In this document: positions 8,602-17,209 of the stretch, piece by piece
Position numbering within the stretch: the first letter of the stretch is position 1
How the letters are laid out: the number at the start of each line of letters is the position of its first letter
DNA from: Novosphingobium naphthalenivorans NBRC 102051
GTDB lineage: Bacteria; Pseudomonadota; Alphaproteobacteria; Sphingomonadales; Sphingomonadaceae
Assembly: GCF_001590985.1 (NCBI RefSeq)
Contig: NZ_BCTX01000007.1
Location: 39,905 to 103,904 of the forward strand
Length of the DNA stretch: 64,000 bases
Direction: 5' to 3'
Translations under genes and position numbers: made by a program
The notes under the pieces: generated by a model
The model's database searches: none
What the model saw: the letters and a program-made list of their open reading frames with translations, nothing else
What the model was told of the DNA's origin: nothing

Positions 8602-8652
8602 TCACGCCCAAGGGCGGGTAAGTCGCAGGAGAAGGCCGAGACGGAGAGTCAT
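8602..8652 (-). CDS. leuA leader peptide (16 aa, leucine-rich)
   Basis: A short ORF 93 bp upstream of leuA, on the same strand, encodes MTLRLGLLLRLTRPWA followed by TGA. Six of its 16 residues are leucine, including three in a row at residues 7-9, which is the mark of a translational leader controlling a leu operon. The leucine codons are CTC, CTC, CTT, CTC, CTG and CTT. An alternative in-frame ATG six codons upstream (8670) would add MPIGTG. The Shine-Dalgarno match is weak. Between this ORF and leuA lies an imperfect hairpin but no T-rich tract, so the switch may use an atypical or Rho-type mechanism. Function is inferred from composition and position. Confidence 0.75.
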   Translation of the reverse strand: MTLRLGLLLRLTRPWA

Positions 8653-8705
8653 GCCAGTGCCTATGGGCATTGAGGGCGCCGATGTAAAGGGGAAAGGCCG
8701 CAAAA

Positions 8706-9305
8706 TCAGGCGTCGTCGCACAGGAACAATCGGTCCAGCGGCCCCCACGGCAATATCCAGAACACCGCCACCAGCGCCGCGCAGCCGATGCCCAGCCAGG
8801 GCGAGACGAAGCTGAGCGGCAGGCCCGCGGCATAGACCAGTATCGCGGCCAGCCCCTTGCGCAGGGTGGCGGCGTGATAGGTGCGTGCGGCCTTGCCGGC
8901 CGTGCCGGTCCGCGCGATCTCCCGCTGGAGCGGGGCATAGGCGATCGAGGCCAGCAGCATCACTGCCAGATAGAGCAGCGTTGCCGCGCGGCTGAAATGG
9001 TGCTCGCCCAGATAGGCGGTGGCGAAAGGCACCAGCGAGAGCGTGAAGAGCAGCGCCATGTTGCTCCACAGCAGCCGCCCGGTGATGACGCGGGCATGGC
9101 CGAACAGCCGGTGATGGTTGACCCAATAGATCGCCACGTAGGCATAGCTCAGCACATAGGCGAGGAACACCGGCCAGAGATGCCACAGCGCCTCCAGCCC
9201 CTCGGCAGCCGGGGTCTTCAGTTCCAGCACCATGATGGTGATGATGATCGCCAGAACGCCATCGGAAAAGGCCTCCACCCGCGAGACGCCTTCCTGCCTT
9301 TCCAT
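8706..9305 (-). CDS. TMEM175-family membrane protein (putative K+ channel)
   Basis: The 199-residue protein starts VEAFSDGVLAIIITIMVLEL; the RxxxFSDG signature at the start of the first helix defines the TMEM175 family, whose bacterial members are potassium-selective channels. Further hydrophobic helices are visible at about residues 45-65, 80-100, 115-130 and a pair at the C-terminus, giving roughly six spans. I chose the ATG at 9305, preceded by GAGCAGG, over the GTG at 9359, which would add a polar 18-residue extension overlapping the upstream gene. It is 44 bp downstream of the I78 lipoprotein gene and upstream of the leuA leader. Confidence 0.85.
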   Translation of the reverse strand: MERQEGVSRVEAFSDGVLAIIITIMVLELKTPAAEGLEALWHLWPVFLAYVLSYAYVAIYWVNHHRLFGHARVITGRLLWSNMALLFTLSLVPFATAYLGEHHFSRAATLLYLAVMLLASIAYAPLQREIARTGTAGKAARTYHAATLRKGLAAILVYAAGLPLSFVSPWLGIGCAALVAVFWILPWGPLDRLFLCDDA

Positions 9306-9349
9306 GACCTGCTCGCCTTCCGGGCCGCCGCGGGGCGGGGAATCGGGCG

Positions 9350-9814
9350 TCAGTTGCACTGGAATTCCTTGATCCGGCCCTGTTCGTCGAGGAACACGTT
9401 GAGCCGGCCCGGCCGGTAATCCATCGTCATCGCCGAGCCGGGCTTGAGCACCCGCACCGGATTATCGCCGCGCCATGCGCGGATGGCGGCGATGACTTCG
9501 TCTGTCGCCTGATGGCCGATGTAAGCGCCGAGCTGGCCTGCTCCGCAATCGGTGTCCATCGGCGGCGGAGGAGGAGCGGGCTGGGGCGGCGTCTTTTCCG
9601 AGCAACCGGCAAGGGCGAGCAGGGTTGCCGTGGCGGCAAGGACCAGGCGGGGCTTGCACAGGGATGCGGCGTTTGCAATCCATCCCCTTCCTTCGTCATG
9701 GAGAGCCGCAGAAGGCGGCGCGGCAATCCGGGGCCGGTTTGCTCTGCCCTGGATTGCTTCACCCTTCGGGCTCGCAATGACGAAGGGAGAGAAGCTGAGC
9801 TTGGTATTCGTCAT
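9350..9814 (-). CDS. I78-family peptidase-inhibitor lipoprotein with repeat insertion
   Basis: The 154-residue protein ends in an I78 inhibitor domain: GQLGAYIGHQATDEVIAAI, VRVLKPGSAMTMDYRPGRLNVFLDEQGRI. This matches the family in which a small C-terminal domain inhibits serine proteases (Aspergillus elastase inhibitor type). A lipobox LALAGC puts the lipidated Cys at residue 71. The ATG at 9814 has a perfect AGGAGG 5 nt upstream, so translation very probably starts there, yet the signal peptide core (PRLVLAATATLLALAGC) begins only at residue 55. Residues 9-48 are encoded by a palindromic repeat element, giving an unusually long n-region. Whether export still works, or a later start is used, is unknown. 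Confidence 0.8.
   Translation of the reverse strand: MTNTKLSFSPFVIASPKGEAIQGRANRPRIAAPPSAALHDEGRGWIANAASLCKPRLVLAATATLLALAGCSEKTPPQPAPPPPPMDTDCGAGQLGAYIGHQATDEVIAAIRAWRGDNPVRVLKPGSAMTMDYRPGRLNVFLDEQGRIKEFQCN
9690..9786. repeat. Palindromic repeat element inside I78 lipoprotein gene
   Basis: A 97-bp element bounded by perfect 10-bp inverted ends (CCTTCGTCAT / ATGACGAAGG), with further imperfect pairing inward (GGAGAGCC / GGCTCGCA) and the word GGATTGC on one arm and GGCAATCC on the other. It is a MITE- or REP-like sequence of a type often seen between genes in this group, but here it lies within an open reading frame and is itself open. Confidence 0.8.
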
Positions 9815-9838
9815 CTGCGCCTCCTGGCTGTCCGGCCG

Positions 9839-9958
9839 CAAGGTTACACTCTGGTTGACACGGTTTACACGGTCCAGGGGAAAGAGTGTCACCTTGTGGC
9901 CGAATGTGTCACTTTGCGCAGGGAAAGTGTCACCTTGCAGATGACAAGTGTCACCTTG
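9839..9958. repeat. Helically phased 11-bp repeat array (GTGTCACCTTG)
   Basis: Four direct copies start at 9886, 9906, 9927 and 9948 (copy 2 is GTGTCACTTTG), a period of 20-21 bp, about two DNA turns. Just upstream of them an inverted near-copy CAAGGTTACAC lies at 9839, followed by related TGGTTGACAC and GGTTTACAC. The array is just upstream of the I78 lipoprotein start. It could be an operator cluster read from one DNA face, or a minisatellite. Confidence 0.7.
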
Positions 9959-10146
9959 TGTCTTGATGGCGGGCAGGGCGGCTATCGGCATGGGCGGGAG
10001 ATTACCGCATGTTCGCGGGGGTAGGAAAATGGTTTGTGGATGGCGGGCGGTGCGTTGTGGGCAGGTGATGCTGCGCTGTTTGGATGCGCAAAGGAGGGGC
10101 AGCTTTGCGCCCATCTATGCCGCTCAAGTGCAAGAACGGCGCGCCT

Positions 10147-10167
10147 ATAAGCGGTAAGTCCGCTTAT
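10147..10167. repeat. 8-bp perfect inverted repeat near island edge
   Basis: ATAAGCGG and CCGCTTAT are separated by a 5-nt loop, forming a strong small hairpin near the transition from high-GC to AT-richer sequence. Its role is unknown; it might be a terminator remnant or a boundary feature. Confidence 0.4.
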
Positions 10168-10443
10168 CATCGGTGCTGGGACAAAGCCGCCGTTCGCAAG
10201 TGGACTCGATAGCAGCGGGTTTCGGTCTAAGCGGCCGCTCGCCCATCCGTGTTGGTCGACCTCGGAACGTGCAAGGATGGCCGATAGCAAATTGCCCGCT
10301 ATACATTGGACAAGCCCCGACAATTGACGCGGCACCTTATCGAGAAGTGGGAGTATCCTTTCCAATGATTATTTATTTGCCTGTACTCGTCACCTCAGGC
10401 AAGAGATCAACCGTACCGTTGTTCGTATACCGCATGGAAAATC

Positions 10444-10920
10444 ATGACTACATCTGACTGGATAACGCTGGGCGGCACAGCCGTTACGCTTATCAGCATG
10501 TTTGTAAGTATCCGCCAAGCGGGAAACGCCAAAACATCAAGTGAAAACGCCAACAAATCGAGCCAAGCTGCTAGAGCAGCGATGACGGCAGTTCAATTGG
10601 CAGCAGTTGCAGAGCGCCTGAAGTCTGCTCAGGAACATATACGTGATGTGGCTCCTGAAAAAACCTCGCTGCGAGGCTTCAAGGGCGATGATCGCTTCGA
10701 TCTCATTCGGCGCGAGTTTGACCTCGCCCTAAGTGCGTTGCCCAAATCCGGGATCGGTAGCGAAGCGCGGAAACAACTAACCAATGCTCAAGACAAGTTG
10801 AACATTTACCAACGATCATTGCCATCGAATCCTGATCAAGAGAATTGGCAGAAACTGCAAATATTTGTTCAGGACACGATCTCAGAGCTGACCTCAGCGA
10901 CAACCAACAGTGGGGTGTAA
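10444..10920 (+). CDS. Small membrane-anchored protein of unknown function
   Basis: The 158-residue protein has one N-terminal hydrophobic segment (ITLGGTAVTLISMFVSI, residues 6-22), followed by a polar, Ala/Lys/Gln-rich helical region (residues 25-70) and a largely helical C-terminal half. No catalytic motif is visible. The topology, one short membrane anchor plus a cytosolic helical domain, is shared by many poorly described accessory proteins. Base composition and codon use (many AAA, AAT, GAT, ATA) are AT-richer than all neighbours, suggesting acquisition. Its stop overlaps or abuts the next gene's start, so the two form a cassette. Confidence 0.65.
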   Translation: MTTSDWITLGGTAVTLISMFVSIRQAGNAKTSSENANKSSQAARAAMTAVQLAAVAERLKSAQEHIRDVAPEKTSLRGFKGDDRFDLIRREFDLALSALPKSGIGSEARKQLTNAQDKLNIYQRSLPSNPDQENWQKLQIFVQDTISELTSATTNSGV

Positions 10921-10921
10921 T

Positions 10922-11299
10922 GTGACTAGCGAACAAATCTCAGAAGCTATCAAAAAGCTCCGCTATCAAGTTAACATTCTCGGACAGACCATCGACTATG
11001 ATAGATATCCTGTTGAGTCCCTGATCATGAGCATGGATTGGGGAAACGAAGACCTTAATAAGGCACATGATATATTTGAGCGATGGGACAACAAGCTCGA
11101 AAGCGGTGAAACGATCAGCAGCGCTCAGTTTGAAAATGATTTCAGCAGCGAGCTGGGAGTTTCATACCAAGGATTAAAGTCGATTATCCTGGCATTTTAC
11201 AAGAATGGTCAGTGGACGAACGTTTGCGAGGCCTACGTCGATAGCTTCGGAAATACTCCTGCGATGGAGTATCATTCAATTATGCGCCGCGCACGTTAA
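10922..11299 (+). CDS. Protein of unknown function, partner of preceding gene
   Basis: This 125-residue acidic protein is read from the GTG at 10922; a GTG at 10910 would extend it by four residues into the upstream gene. Features seen are an N-terminal helix (QISEAIKKLRYQVNILGQ), an MSMDWGNEDLNKAHDIFERWDNKL segment and a C-terminal AFYKNGQWTNVCEAYVDSF motif rich in aromatic residues. There is no signal peptide or membrane span. I do not recognise the family. The AT-rich composition matches the upstream gene, and the 1-nt gap or slight overlap suggests translational coupling. Confidence 0.6.
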   Translation: MTSEQISEAIKKLRYQVNILGQTIDYDRYPVESLIMSMDWGNEDLNKAHDIFERWDNKLESGETISSAQFENDFSSELGVSYQGLKSIILAFYKNGQWTNVCEAYVDSFGNTPAMEYHSIMRRAR

Positions 11300-11501
11300 A
11301 CAAACTGTCCATATGATCATGGACATCGGCAATATAGGCAAGGGGCTCGTCTCCGACATATGCCTCAAAGTGGCAAGACTCGGTCGGCAGCCGCCCCTCG
11401 CGAGCGTCGGCTATCCCAGCACCCCGGCTCCAAACCGGACGGTCGCCTACCGGCCCATTCAAGCCATTCCGCTATCCTGCCCAATCAGCACCCCACAAAC
11501 G

Positions 11502-11533
11502 AAAACCCCCGGCCCCGCCATCGCGGAACCGGG
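11502..11533 (-). terminator. Intrinsic terminator of the ilvBHC unit
   Basis: On the minus strand a stem CCCGGTTCCGC / GCGGGGCCGGG with a GATG loop is followed by GGTTTTCGTTT. It lies 33 bp past the ilvC stop. The rest of the 11300-11565 gap shows only a small GTCCAT/ATGGAC hairpin at 11307-11324. Confidence 0.8.
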
Positions 11534-11565
11534 AGTTCATTCCTAGCCGATAACGGCGCGGTGGA

Positions 11566-12693
<1,128 letters not shown>

Positions 12694-12710
12694 GGTGGTG
12701 GTGATTGAAT

Positions 12711-13235
12711 TCAGGCTTCTTCCGCGCCCCGGATCATGCCGACGACGCCGGTGCGGCCCACTTCGACAAGGCCCAGCTCGCGCATGATTGCCACGAACGT
12801 ATCGATCTTGTCGGGCGCGCCGGTCAGTTCGAAAATGAAGCTCTCGGTCGTGGTGTCGACCGGCTTGGCGCGGAACACGTCGGCGATGCGCAGCGCCTCG
12901 ACGCGCTTTTCGCCCGCGCCCGCCACCTTGATCAGCGCCAGTTCGCGCTGGACGTAGGGACCGGCCTCGGTGAGGTCGACGACCTTGTGCACCGGCACCA
13001 GCCGTTCGAGCTGGGCGTGGATCTGGTCGATCTGGCTCGGCGGGCCGTGGGTGACGATCGTGATCCGGCTCACCGCGTGGTTCTCGGTGATGTCGGCCAC
13101 GGTCAGGCTGTCGATGTTGTAGCCGCGGGCGGTGAACAGGCCGGCGATCTTGGCAAGGATGCCGGCCTCGTTGTCGACCGTCACGGTCAGGACGTGCCGT
13201 TCCTCGGCCTCGTGCTTGATGTGCATCATTTCCAT
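12711..13235 (-). CDS. ilvH: Acetolactate synthase small (regulatory) subunit
   Basis: The 174-residue subunit confers valine feedback control and stimulates the catalytic subunit. The N-terminal ACT domain is plain: HVLTVTVDNEAGILAKIAGLFTARGYNIDSLTV, with the conserved N-E-x-G-x-L valine-site loop. The C-terminal ALS-associated domain follows (FRAKPVDTTTESFIFELTGAPDKIDTF). The gene begins 22 bp after the ilvB stop on the same strand, so the two are co-transcribed. The initial MEMMHIK offers several closely spaced ATGs; the first is used here. Confidence 0.96.
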   Translation of the reverse strand: MEMMHIKHEAEERHVLTVTVDNEAGILAKIAGLFTARGYNIDSLTVADITENHAVSRITIVTHGPPSQIDQIHAQLERLVPVHKVVDLTEAGPYVQRELALIKVAGAGEKRVEALRIADVFRAKPVDTTTESFIFELTGAPDKIDTFVAIMRELGLVEVGRTGVVGMIRGAEEA

Positions 13236-13257
13236 TGTGTCCTTGGCGGGCCGGCGC

Positions 13258-15000
13258 TCAGACGAGCGCCTTGGCCTCGTCGTCCATGGTTCCGGCGACC
13301 GTATCGCCGTAGAGGATCATATCGGTGTGCGCTGCGCCCGAGGGGATCATCGGGAAGCAGTTCGCCTCGTTGTGCACGCAGCAGTCGACGATCACCGGGC
13401 CGGGATAGTCGATCATGGCCTGGATGCCGGCGTCGAGCTCGCTTTCGTTCTCGATGCGGATGCCCTTCCAGCCGTAAGCCTCGGCGAGCTTCACGAAATC
13501 GGGCAGGCTGTCCGAGTACGAGTTCGAATAGCGGCTTTCATAGGTCAGTTCCTGCCACTGGCGGACCATGCCCATCCACTCGTTGTTGAGGATGAAGACC
13601 TTGACCGGCAGGCGGTACTGCGTGGCGGTGCCCAGCTCCTGGATGTTCATCTGGATCGAGGCGTCGCCCGCGATGTCGATGACGAGGCTGTCCGGGTTGC
13701 CGAGCTGCGCGCCGATCGCGGCGGGCAGGCCATAGCCCATGGTGCCCAGGCCCCCCGAGGTCAGCCACTTGTTCGGGCCGAAGAAGTGGAAGTGCTGCGC
13801 CGCCCACATCTGGTGCTGGCCCACTTCGGTCGAGATGATCGGGTCCTTGGGCTTGGTCAGCGCGAAGAGGCGCTGGATCGCGAGCTGCGGCATGATCGCA
13901 TCGCGGTTGTCCGGGAACGAGAGGCTCTTCTTCTCGCGCCAGGTGTCGATGCGTTCCTTCCACGCCGTCAGGTCCTGCGGCTTGCGGTCGCCCCAGACCT
14001 GGAGGATCTGTTCGAGAACCTGCGCGCAGTCGCCGATGATCGGCAGGTCGACCGGGACCGTCTTGTTGATCGAGGCGCGGTCGATGTCGATGTGGATCTT
14101 CTTCGAGTTCGGCGCGAAGGCATCGAGGCGGCCGGTCACGCGGTCGTCGAAACGGGCGCCGACGCAGATGATGAGGTCCGACTGGTTCATCGCCATGTTG
14201 GCTTCATAAGTGCCGTGCATCCCCAGCATACCCAGCCAGTCGCGGCTGTCGGCCGGGAACGCGCCGAGGCCCATCAGCGTTGAGGTGACGGGCGCGCCGG
14301 TCTTGGCCTGCAGCTCGCGCAGCAGGGCGGTGGCGCGCGGCCCCGAGTTGATGACGCCGCCGCCGGTATAGAACACCGGCGCCTTGGCCGCCGCGATCAA
14401 CGCGACGGCATCCTCGATCTCTTCGATGGCCCCCTGCGTGCGCGGCGCATAGCGCTGGCGGCGCTGGGTCGGACCGCCGTTCCAGATGGCCGTGGCGATC
14501 TGGACGTCCTTGGGAATGTCGATCAGCACCGGGCCGGGACGGCCGGTAGTGGCGATCTGGAAGGCTTCGTCGACGACGGCGGCCAGATCGGCGGGATCCT
14601 TCACCAGATAGTTGTGCTTGGTGCAATGGCGCGAGATGCCGACGGTATCGGCTTCCTGGAACGCGTCCGAGCCGATCAGTGCAGTCGGGACCTGGCCGGT
14701 GATGACGACCAGCGGAATCGAATCGAGGAACGCATCGGCAATGCCGGTCACGGCATTGGTCGCGCCGGGGCCCGAAGTGACGAGCACGACGCCGGGCTTG
14801 CCGGTCGAACGCGCATAGCCTTCGGCCGCATGGGCGGCACCGGCTTCGTGGCGCACGAGAATGTGGCGGAGGCGTTCGTCGCCGAAAAGAGCATCGTAGA
14901 TCGGAAGCACGGCGCCGCCGGGATAGCCGAATACGAATTCGACGCCCTGCCGGACCAGACTTTCGACCAGGATGTTCGCGCCGCTGCGCTCTTCACTCAC
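13258..15000 (-). CDS. ilvB: Acetolactate synthase large (catalytic) subunit
   Basis: This 580-residue ThDP- and FAD-dependent enzyme forms acetolactate from pyruvate, the shared first step of valine and leucine synthesis. Motifs: [31 protein letters not shown] (with the catalytic Glu that activates ThDP), [15 protein letters not shown], and the ThDP motif starting [12 protein letters not shown] and ending in [11 protein letters not shown]. The GTG at 15000 is preceded by AAAGGA at proper spacing; an upstream TTG (15018) lacks this. The 250-bp region upstream contains an inverted repeat that may belong to a regulatory leader. Leads ilvB-ilvH-ilvC. Confidence 0.96.
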   Translation of the reverse strand: MSEERSGANILVESLVRQGVEFVFGYPGGAVLPIYDALFGDERLRHILVRHEAGAAHAAEGYARSTGKPGVVLVTSGPGATNAVTGIADAFLDSIPLVVITGQVPTALIGSDAFQEADTVGISRHCTKHNYLVKDPADLAAVVDEAFQIATTGRPGPVLIDIPKDVQIATAIWNGGPTQRRQRYAPRTQGAIEEIEDAVALIAAAKAPVFYTGGGVINSGPRATALLRELQAKTGAPVTSTLMGLGAFPADSRDWLGMLGMHGTYEANMAMNQSDLIICVGARFDDRVTGRLDAFAPNSKKIHIDIDRASINKTVPVDLPIIGDCAQVLEQILQVWGDRKPQDLTAWKERIDTWREKKSLSFPDNRDAIMPQLAIQRLFALTKPKDPIISTEVGQHQMWAAQHFHFFGPNKWLTSGGLGTMGYGLPAAIGAQLGNPDSLVIDIAGDASIQMNIQELGTATQYRLPVKVFILNNEWMGMVRQWQELTYESRYSNSYSDSLPDFVKLAEAYGWKGIRIENESELDAGIQAMIDYPGPVIVDCCVHNEANCFPMIPSGAAHTDMILYGDTVAGTMDDEAKALV

Positions 15001-15082
15001 AACACATTCCTTTATCAAGTTTGGCCCGCTTGGTGCGAGCCGTCTCGAATCGATGCAGCAGACCCGGTTGCCCGGGCTATAT

Positions 15083-15150
15083 TAGAAAGCGCGCATCCAT
15101 AGTGGGACTGCCCAAGGAAACAAGCGTTTCGCAGGGCATTGCGCTTTCTA
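15083..15150 (-). promoter_or_regulatory. Inverted repeat in ilvB upstream region (possible leader RNA)
   Basis: A perfect 10-bp inverted repeat (TAGAAAGCGC / GCGCTTTCTA) encloses 48 bp that can form an inner TGCCC/GGGCA stem. Closer to ilvB, a CCCGG-GCAA-CCGGG tetraloop hairpin occurs on the sense strand (about 15064-15077). No clear branched-chain-rich leader peptide and no poly-U are seen: the only candidate is MDARFLI at the repeat. Regulation is inferred from structure and position only. Confidence 0.4.
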
Positions 15151-15251
15151 AAGAAACCGACCCGACACAGCAATGGCCGCGCCGGGTCAATCTCTCCTCC
15201 CCGCAAAACTTTCATCAGCAGGCTGTGGAGGCCTCTAGGGGACCATATGTA

Positions 15252-16238
15252 TTACGTCAACCCAAAAACGCGTAATAAAATATCCTGAACTTGCTTTGTA
15301 TCGAAATTTTGAAATTCAATGCGCGGCCAACCGGCGGGAGGCTGGTGGCGCAGCCAGGTGTATTGCCGCTTCGCATAATTGCGTGTCGCCTGCGATCCGC
15401 GCACGATGGCGTCCTCCAGAGACCACGATCCGGCAACGACTCCGGCCAGTTCGGGCACGCCGATCGCGCGCATGACCGGCAGATCGGGATCGAGTCGCCG
15501 TGCCAGCAGCGCTTCGACTTCGGCGATGGCGCCGCGTTCGATCATGCGCGCAAAGCGCAAGTCGCAGCGCGCATAGAGCGCCTGCCGCTCGGGCAGCAGG
15601 ATGGCGGGAAAGAGCGTGACGGCACCGGCAATGCCGCCCGTGGTCATGGCCTGCCAGTGGGCAATCGGCTTGCCGGTGGAGCGCACGACTTCCAGCGCGC
15701 GGGCGATGCGGGTGGTGTCGGCCGGGGCGAGGCGGGCGGCGCGTTCGGGATCTTCCGCCAGAAGCGCCGCATAGGCCCGGTCGACCGGCAGGGCGCGGAC
15801 GTCTTCGCGCACTTGCGGGTCGATCGGCGGCACGGGCGCAATGCCGTCGAGCAGGGTGCGGATATAAAGGCCGGTGCCGCCGGCGAGGATCGGCACGGCG
15901 CCTTGCGCATGGATATCGCTGACCGTTTCGCGCGCGGCGCGGGCCCAGTCGGCGGCGGAACAGCCTTGCGCACCGTCCCAGGCACCGAACAGGCGGTGTT
16001 CGATGCCGCCCATCTCTTCTGAGGTGGGGCGGGCGCTCAGGATGGTGAGATCGGCATAGACCTGCGAACTGTCGGCATTGACGATAACGGCGCGCCGCCC
16101 GCGCCGTTCCAGTTCCTGCGCGAGCATGACGGCACAATCGCTCTTGCCGCTGGCGGTCGGCCCTGCAATGAGCGCCAGCGGCGGCCGGTCTCCGGCTTCG
16201 ATATCGTATGACGCATCAAGGGAATTCGCAGTGCTCAT
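15252..16238 (-). CDS. miaA: tRNA dimethylallyltransferase
   Basis: MiaA transfers a dimethylallyl group to A37 of tRNAs that read UNN codons, the first step to i6A/ms2i6A. The 328-residue protein has the P-loop ALIAGPTASGKSDCA near residue 25, NADSSQVYADLTILSARPT (substrate and tRNA recognition), GGTGLYIRTLLDG and a C-terminal TRNYAKRQYTWLRHQ block. Its ATG at 16238 lies inside the first codons of the divergent serB gene, so the two starts overlap by 8 bp. The proteins are standard, but the arrangement means each promoter must lie within the other gene. Confidence 0.96.
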   Translation of the reverse strand: MSTANSLDASYDIEAGDRPPLALIAGPTASGKSDCAVMLAQELERRGRRAVIVNADSSQVYADLTILSARPTSEEMGGIEHRLFGAWDGAQGCSAADWARAARETVSDIHAQGAVPILAGGTGLYIRTLLDGIAPVPPIDPQVREDVRALPVDRAYAALLAEDPERAARLAPADTTRIARALEVVRSTGKPIAHWQAMTTGGIAGAVTLFPAILLPERQALYARCDLRFARMIERGAIAEVEALLARRLDPDLPVMRAIGVPELAGVVAGSWSLEDAIVRGSQATRNYAKRQYTWLRHQPPAGWPRIEFQNFDTKQVQDILLRVFGLT

Positions 16239-17115
16239 TGCCCGGCTGATAGCAGAACCGGATCATCTTTCGACCCGGATCGATGCCGCGAAGGCGGACC
16301 TTGCCCAATCGGGCGTGCGGATCGCCTCGGCGTCCATGCTCGATTTCTGCGGGCAGACGATGGAGATCGACTCTCCTGATGACGACGCCGCCGCGCTGCG
16401 GGCCGGGCTGGATGCGCATTTCGCGCCCAGCGACGGTCTGGTCTGCTCCGACGAACCCTCGGTCCCGCAAGTGTTCATTTCCGACATGGATTCCACCATG
16501 ATCGGCCAGGAATGCATTGACGAACTGGGCGATTTCGCCGGGCTCAAGGAGCGCATCGCCGCGATCACCGAGCGCGCCATGCAGGGCGAGCTGGATTTCG
16601 AACAGGCCCTGCGCGAACGTGTCGGACTGCTGGAAGGGCTGTCCATCGATGCGATCGACCAGTGCCTCACCGGGCGTATCCGCCCGATGGCCGGGGCCAA
16701 GATCCTGGTCGAGACGCTGAAGAAGCTGGGCTGCCGTACCGTGCTGGTGACGGGTGGTTTCCACCACTTCGCCGATCCCGTAGCCGAATGGCTGGGTTTC
16801 GAGCAGGTGGTGGGCAATCGTCTCGAAGTTTCGGGCCGCAAACTCACCGGCGGGCTGGTCGGCGGTATCGTCGACAGTTCGGTGAAGAAGGCCACCCTGC
16901 TTTCGCTGATGGCCGAGGAGCGGGAAGGGGCGACCAGCCTTGCGACCGGCGATGGCGCCAACGATATCCCGATGCTGGAAGCGGCGACTTACGGCATCGC
17001 CTACCGCGCCAAGCCCAAGGCCCGCGCGGCCGCCAACGGCTGGATCGACCGCGGCGACCTGACAAGCGTGCTGCGCCTGCTGGGCATTCCGGAGACGGAC
17101 TGGGTGCGGGAATAA
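16231..17115 (+). CDS. serB: Phosphoserine phosphatase
   Basis: SerB hydrolyses O-phosphoserine in the last step of serine synthesis. The 294-residue HAD-family enzyme has the nucleophile motif FISDMDSTMIGQE near residue 90, VTGGFHHFADPVAEWLG (motif II Thr region), the lysine in SSVKKATLL and GDGANDIPML (motif III/IV). A divergent N-terminal ACT-like segment of about 80 residues precedes it. The start is the GTG at 16231 with AAGGGA 7 nt upstream; a longer frame from 16078 would run through the miaA P-loop region antisense. Divergent from and overlapping miaA by 8 bp. Confidence 0.95.
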   Translation: MLIARLIAEPDHLSTRIDAAKADLAQSGVRIASASMLDFCGQTMEIDSPDDDAAALRAGLDAHFAPSDGLVCSDEPSVPQVFISDMDSTMIGQECIDELGDFAGLKERIAAITERAMQGELDFEQALRERVGLLEGLSIDAIDQCLTGRIRPMAGAKILVETLKKLGCRTVLVTGGFHHFADPVAEWLGFEQVVGNRLEVSGRKLTGGLVGGIVDSSVKKATLLSLMAEEREGATSLATGDGANDIPMLEAATYGIAYRAKPKARAAANGWIDRGDLTSVLRLLGIPETDWVRE

Positions 17116-17138
17116 CCGGTAGGACTTTTAACTTCCCC

Positions 17139-17209
17139 AATCCTCCCTGTTTTGCATGGCAAAATGGGGAGGGGGACCGCCGGGAAGCGGTGGTGGAGGG
17201 GGAGTTGCC
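17139..17209 (+). repeat. GGAGGGG palindromic repeat, copy A (upstream of DUF559 gene)
   Basis: Unit layout: TCCTCCCTG, small hairpin (TTTGC-ATG-GCAAA), ATGGGGAGGGGGACC, second hairpin (ACCGC/GCGGT), GGTGGAGGGGG. The tail supplies the purine-rich ribosome binding site of the DUF559 gene starting at 17210. Confidence 0.8.

Larger units (their letters stand above)
9815..10443. other. Region without convincing gene: repeat array and AT-richer DNA
   Basis: This 629-bp stretch lies upstream of the I78 gene and upstream of the opposite-strand gene pair. It holds the GTGTCACCTTG repeat array (9839-9958) and an 8-bp perfect inverted repeat ATAAGCGG/CCGCTTAT at 10147-10167. From about 10290 it becomes AT-richer. 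Frames of 69-94 codons here lack recognisable products, codon bias and ribosome binding sites. Confidence 0.5.

Noticed and set aside
10173..10457. 94-codon frame upstream of the AT-rich gene pair
   Set aside because: No ribosome binding site, no recognisable product, overlaps the start of the better-supported gene at 10444.
10444..11299. Toxin-antitoxin call for the AT-rich pair
   Set aside because: The small coupled genes fit the layout, but no toxin fold or antitoxin DNA-binding motif can be seen, so no such function is assigned.
15015..15215. 66-codon frame upstream of ilvB as a leader peptide
   Set aside because: Too long, not enriched in Ile/Leu/Val, and it runs through the predicted hairpins into the ilvB ribosome binding site.
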